From contig JAHDFG010000100.1 of assembly GCA_020628265.1 (NCBI GenBank), positions 1-6,501 of the forward strand: a stretch of DNA of 6,501 nt, written 5' to 3'. This DNA is from Pseudooctadecabacter sp. (GTDB taxonomy: Bacteria > Pseudomonadota > Alphaproteobacteria > Rhodobacterales > Rhodobacteraceae). The translations under genes and the position numbers were made by a program. A model generated the notes under the pieces. That model worked only from the letters and a program-made list of their open reading frames with translations. It had not been told where the DNA came from and ran no database searches. Below, piece after piece: positions 5,246-6,501 of this stretch. Every line of letters begins with the position of its first letter. Position 1 is the stretch's first letter.

Positions 5246-5818
5246 TCAGTGCAGTTTTGCACCCACTTCGGCAATCGCGTCATCGATCAGCTTGTTCGCG
5301 TCGGCGGCCGTGGTCTGCTTGGCGATCACGTCCTGTGCTGCGGCGATGGCCACGGTGACAGCCTCGTTGCGGACGGCGCGGATGGCACCGGACTTGGCGC
5401 TTTCGATCTGGTCTTCGGCAGAGGCGAGACGACGAGCGACAGAGGCTTTGATGTCTTCTTTTGCCTGTTCAGCCGCACGGCTGGCTTCTTCCTTGGCGTT
5501 GGCGACGATGCGGTCGGCCTGTTCCTGAACTTCGCGCTGCTTGCGTTCGTAGCTGGCCAGAAGGGTCTGGGCTTCTTCACGCAGGGATTTGGCTTCGTCC
5601 AGATCGGATTTGATGCCTTCGGAGCGCTTGTCCAGCATGCCTGTCAGCATGCCCGGGACGCCGAACTTCACCAGCACGCCGATGAAGATGATGAAGGCGA
5701 TCAGGACGATCAGGTCCGTGTTGCTCAGCGTCCAGAAGTCCGCAGAGAACGGGTTCTTGGAGGCGGCAAGCGCCGGAGAGGCGGCGAGCGTCGCGAGGGC
5801 GGTCAGTGCATATTTCAT
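5246..5818 (-). CDS. atpF: F0F1 ATP synthase subunit b
   Basis: A 190-residue peripheral-stalk subunit that, with b', links the membrane F0 sector to the F1 head and resists rotation during ATP synthesis. It has an N-terminal hydrophobic stretch (about 3-18) that looks like a signal peptide, ending ALAAS. A transmembrane helix follows at about 35-53 (DLIVLIAFIIFIGVLVKFG), then FGVPGMLTGMLDKR and a long charged coiled coil (about 60-165) rich in Ala, Glu, Lys and Arg. Length fits the family. The ATG at 5818 has AAGGG 7 bases upstream, inside the last codons of b', and the genes are 4 bases apart, so translation is probably coupled. It is the last gene of the operon: a terminator follows and no F1 genes appear, as expected where F0 and F1 operons are separate in alphaproteobacteria. 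Confidence 0.95.
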   Translation of the reverse strand: MKYALTALATLAASPALAASKNPFSADFWTLSNTDLIVLIAFIIFIGVLVKFGVPGMLTGMLDKRSEGIKSDLDEAKSLREEAQTLLASYERKQREVQEQADRIVANAKEEASRAAEQAKEDIKASVARRLASAEDQIESAKSGAIRAVRNEAVTVAIAAAQDVIAKQTTAADANKLIDDAIAEVGAKLH

Positions 5819-5822
5819 GGCC

Positions 5823-6353
5823 TTACCCTTTCATCCGCGCGTTGATGGCCGCGGTGATCGTGCGGGCATCTGCCTTGCCACCCATGGCGGCGATGATTTC
5901 CTTGGCGGTGTCTTTCGCCACGGCCTTGACCGCGTCGGCTGCACCAGCCTGAATTTCTGCAATCGCCTTTTCGCTTTCGGCGGTCTGGGCTGCAATCTCG
6001 GCGTCGGCCTTTTGCATCTCCACATCCAGTTCAGCCTGGATTTCCGCCTTGGCGTCCGCGACGATCTTCGCAGCTTCGGCACGGGCATCCACAAGCGCCT
6101 TTTCGTAGGCGGCTTCCGCTTCCTGTGCGCGCTGCTTCAGTTCTTCCGCGGCGGCAATATCGTTGGTGATCGTCCCCTGACGTTCGGCCAGAACCGCGCC
6201 AATGCGGGGCAGCGCCACGCGGGACAGGATCAGGTAGATCACGATCAGCGTGATCACGAGCCAGAAAATCTGGTTCGGGAACGTCGAGAAATCCAGCTGC
6301 GGCATTCCTGCTCCGCTGGCCTCGGCCCCTTTATCGACTGCTGTATCAGCCAT
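5823..6353 (-). CDS. atpX: F0F1 ATP synthase subunit b'
   Basis: A 176-residue second b-type stalk subunit (named atpX, atpG or atpF2 depending on the source), pairing with subunit b as a heterodimer as in photosynthetic bacteria and many alphaproteobacteria. The N-terminus (1-25) is polar and ends in MPQLDFSTFPNQIFWL (17-32), a conserved b' lead-in. One transmembrane helix spans about 28-46, followed by ALPRIGAVLAERQGTI (47-62) and a long Ala/Glu/Lys-rich coiled coil to the end. There is no signal-like N-terminus, unlike the b subunit here. The ATG at 6353 has GAGGGA 8 bases upstream; the internal Met17 is possible but has no better site. Gene order b' then b is the usual end of the alphaproteobacterial F0 operon (atpI-atpB-atpE-b'-b), so atpE is expected to the right of the window. 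Confidence 0.95.
   Translation of the reverse strand: MADTAVDKGAEASGAGMPQLDFSTFPNQIFWLVITLIVIYLILSRVALPRIGAVLAERQGTITNDIAAAEELKQRAQEAEAAYEKALVDARAEAAKIVADAKAEIQAELDVEMQKADAEIAAQTAESEKAIAEIQAGAADAVKAVAKDTAKEIIAAMGGKADARTITAAINARMKG
5826..5830 (-). promoter_or_regulatory. Ribosome binding site of atpF, inside the b' gene
   Basis: AAGGG on the minus strand, 7 bases before the atpF ATG. It sits next to the b' stop codon (5823-5825), an arrangement typical of translational coupling. Confidence 0.65.
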
Positions 6354-6361
6354 TGTTCGCG

Positions 6362-6367
6362 TCCCTC
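6362..6367 (-). promoter_or_regulatory. Ribosome binding site of atpX (b')
   Basis: GAGGGA on the minus strand, 8 bases before the ATG at 6353. It is a strong match that fixes this start. Confidence 0.7.
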
Positions 6368-6386
6368 ATAGACATCTGGTTTCGAA

Positions 6387-6431
6387 CATATCGCACAAAA
6401 GTGGGAACCGGTTTTGTGCCCCTCGGATATG
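6387..6431 (-). repeat. Intergenic inverted repeat with ACCGGTTCCCAC core
   Basis: Inner arms GCACAAAA (6393-6400) and TTTTGTGC (6412-6419) pair around an 11-base loop. Outer arms CATATC (6387-6392) and GATATG (6426-6431) extend it after a 6-base bulge. The minus strand reads AAAACCGGTTCCCACTTTT through the middle. I recall this core from many intergenic regions in Rhizobiales and other alphaproteobacteria, from memory and not from a search. It lies in the untranslated gap upstream of b', inside the presumed F0 operon transcript. Confidence 0.6.
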
Positions 6432-6451
6432 CGCTTATGATCTTTGGCGAA

Positions 6452-6466
6452 AGGCGGGTGCCGCCT
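6452..6466 (-). other. Short GC hairpin upstream of b', possible attenuator
   Basis: On the minus strand AGGCGG, loop CAC, CCGCCT gives a perfect 6-bp stem with a 3-base loop, followed by TTCGCC. It sits about 100 bases upstream of the b' start, where the end of atpE would be near. Too short and T-poor to be a full terminator; it could act as a pause, a partial terminator or an RNA 3'-end stabiliser. Confidence 0.4.
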
Positions 6467-6501
6467 GACGCTCTGTTCTGGTGTCCCTACATTGGGTGGA
6501 C

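Noticed and set aside
5589..6371. Plus-strand frames opposite the two ATP synthase genes (5249-5845 and 5589-6371).
   Set aside because: Antisense shadows of Ala/Glu/Lys-rich coiled-coil genes, giving low-complexity products with no motif.
1..6501. Mobile elements, CRISPR arrays, tRNA/rRNA genes and toxin-antitoxin or phage-defence modules.
   Set aside because: I saw no transposase or integrase motifs, no regularly spaced repeats, no tRNA-like cloverleaf with its conserved bases and no defence-family domains. All long coding regions are housekeeping or regulatory.

Overview
The window looks like a stretch of chromosome from an alphaproteobacterium, most likely Rhodobacterales (Roseobacter group). 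The evidence is high GC content, an F0 ATP synthase with both a b and a b' subunit followed directly by a terminator (F0 genes separate from F1), and protein sequences that resemble marine Rhodobacteraceae. The taxon is inferred from sequence character, not from a marker gene or a search.

Left part (1-2505): a short intergenic stretch with a 13-bp tandem duplication is followed by a plus-strand gene (195-881) for a small Rossmann-like protein of uncertain function. Its layout recalls GT42/DUF115-type glycosyltransferases. It converges on a minus-strand pair, nth (endonuclease III, 1852-2505) and a PfkB/adenosine-kinase-type sugar kinase (878-1855). The pair share an ATGA stop/start overlap and probably form one transcript.

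Middle part (2506-5118): divergent from nth across a 96-bp gap is a gene for an Ada-like protein, an AraC-type DNA-binding domain fused to an O6-alkylguanine-DNA alkyltransferase. Next come an OmpA-family outer-membrane lipoprotein with a glycine-zipper segment, a strong Rho-independent terminator, and a GntR/FadR-subfamily (FCD) regulator. The regulator's likely promoter -10 box lies inside a perfect inverted repeat, which suggests autoregulation.

Right part (5119-6501): a compact region with two adjacent near-perfect palindromes and a bidirectional terminator separates gntR from the convergent F0 operon end, atpF (subunit b) and atpX (subunit b'), on the minus strand. The leader of atpX (6354-6501) has no gene. 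It contains a small GC hairpin and an inverted repeat with an ACCGGTTCCCAC core, a type I remember as common between genes in alphaproteobacteria. The upstream atpE and atpB genes are expected just beyond the right edge.

Working picture: this is mostly core housekeeping content (two DNA repair proteins back to back, nucleoside/sugar phosphorylation, envelope anchoring, ATP synthesis) plus one metabolite-responsive regulator. I see no mobile element, CRISPR array, tRNA, rRNA or defence system. The most interesting material is in the small non-coding structures and in the unrecognised 195-881 protein, not in a new multi-gene system.
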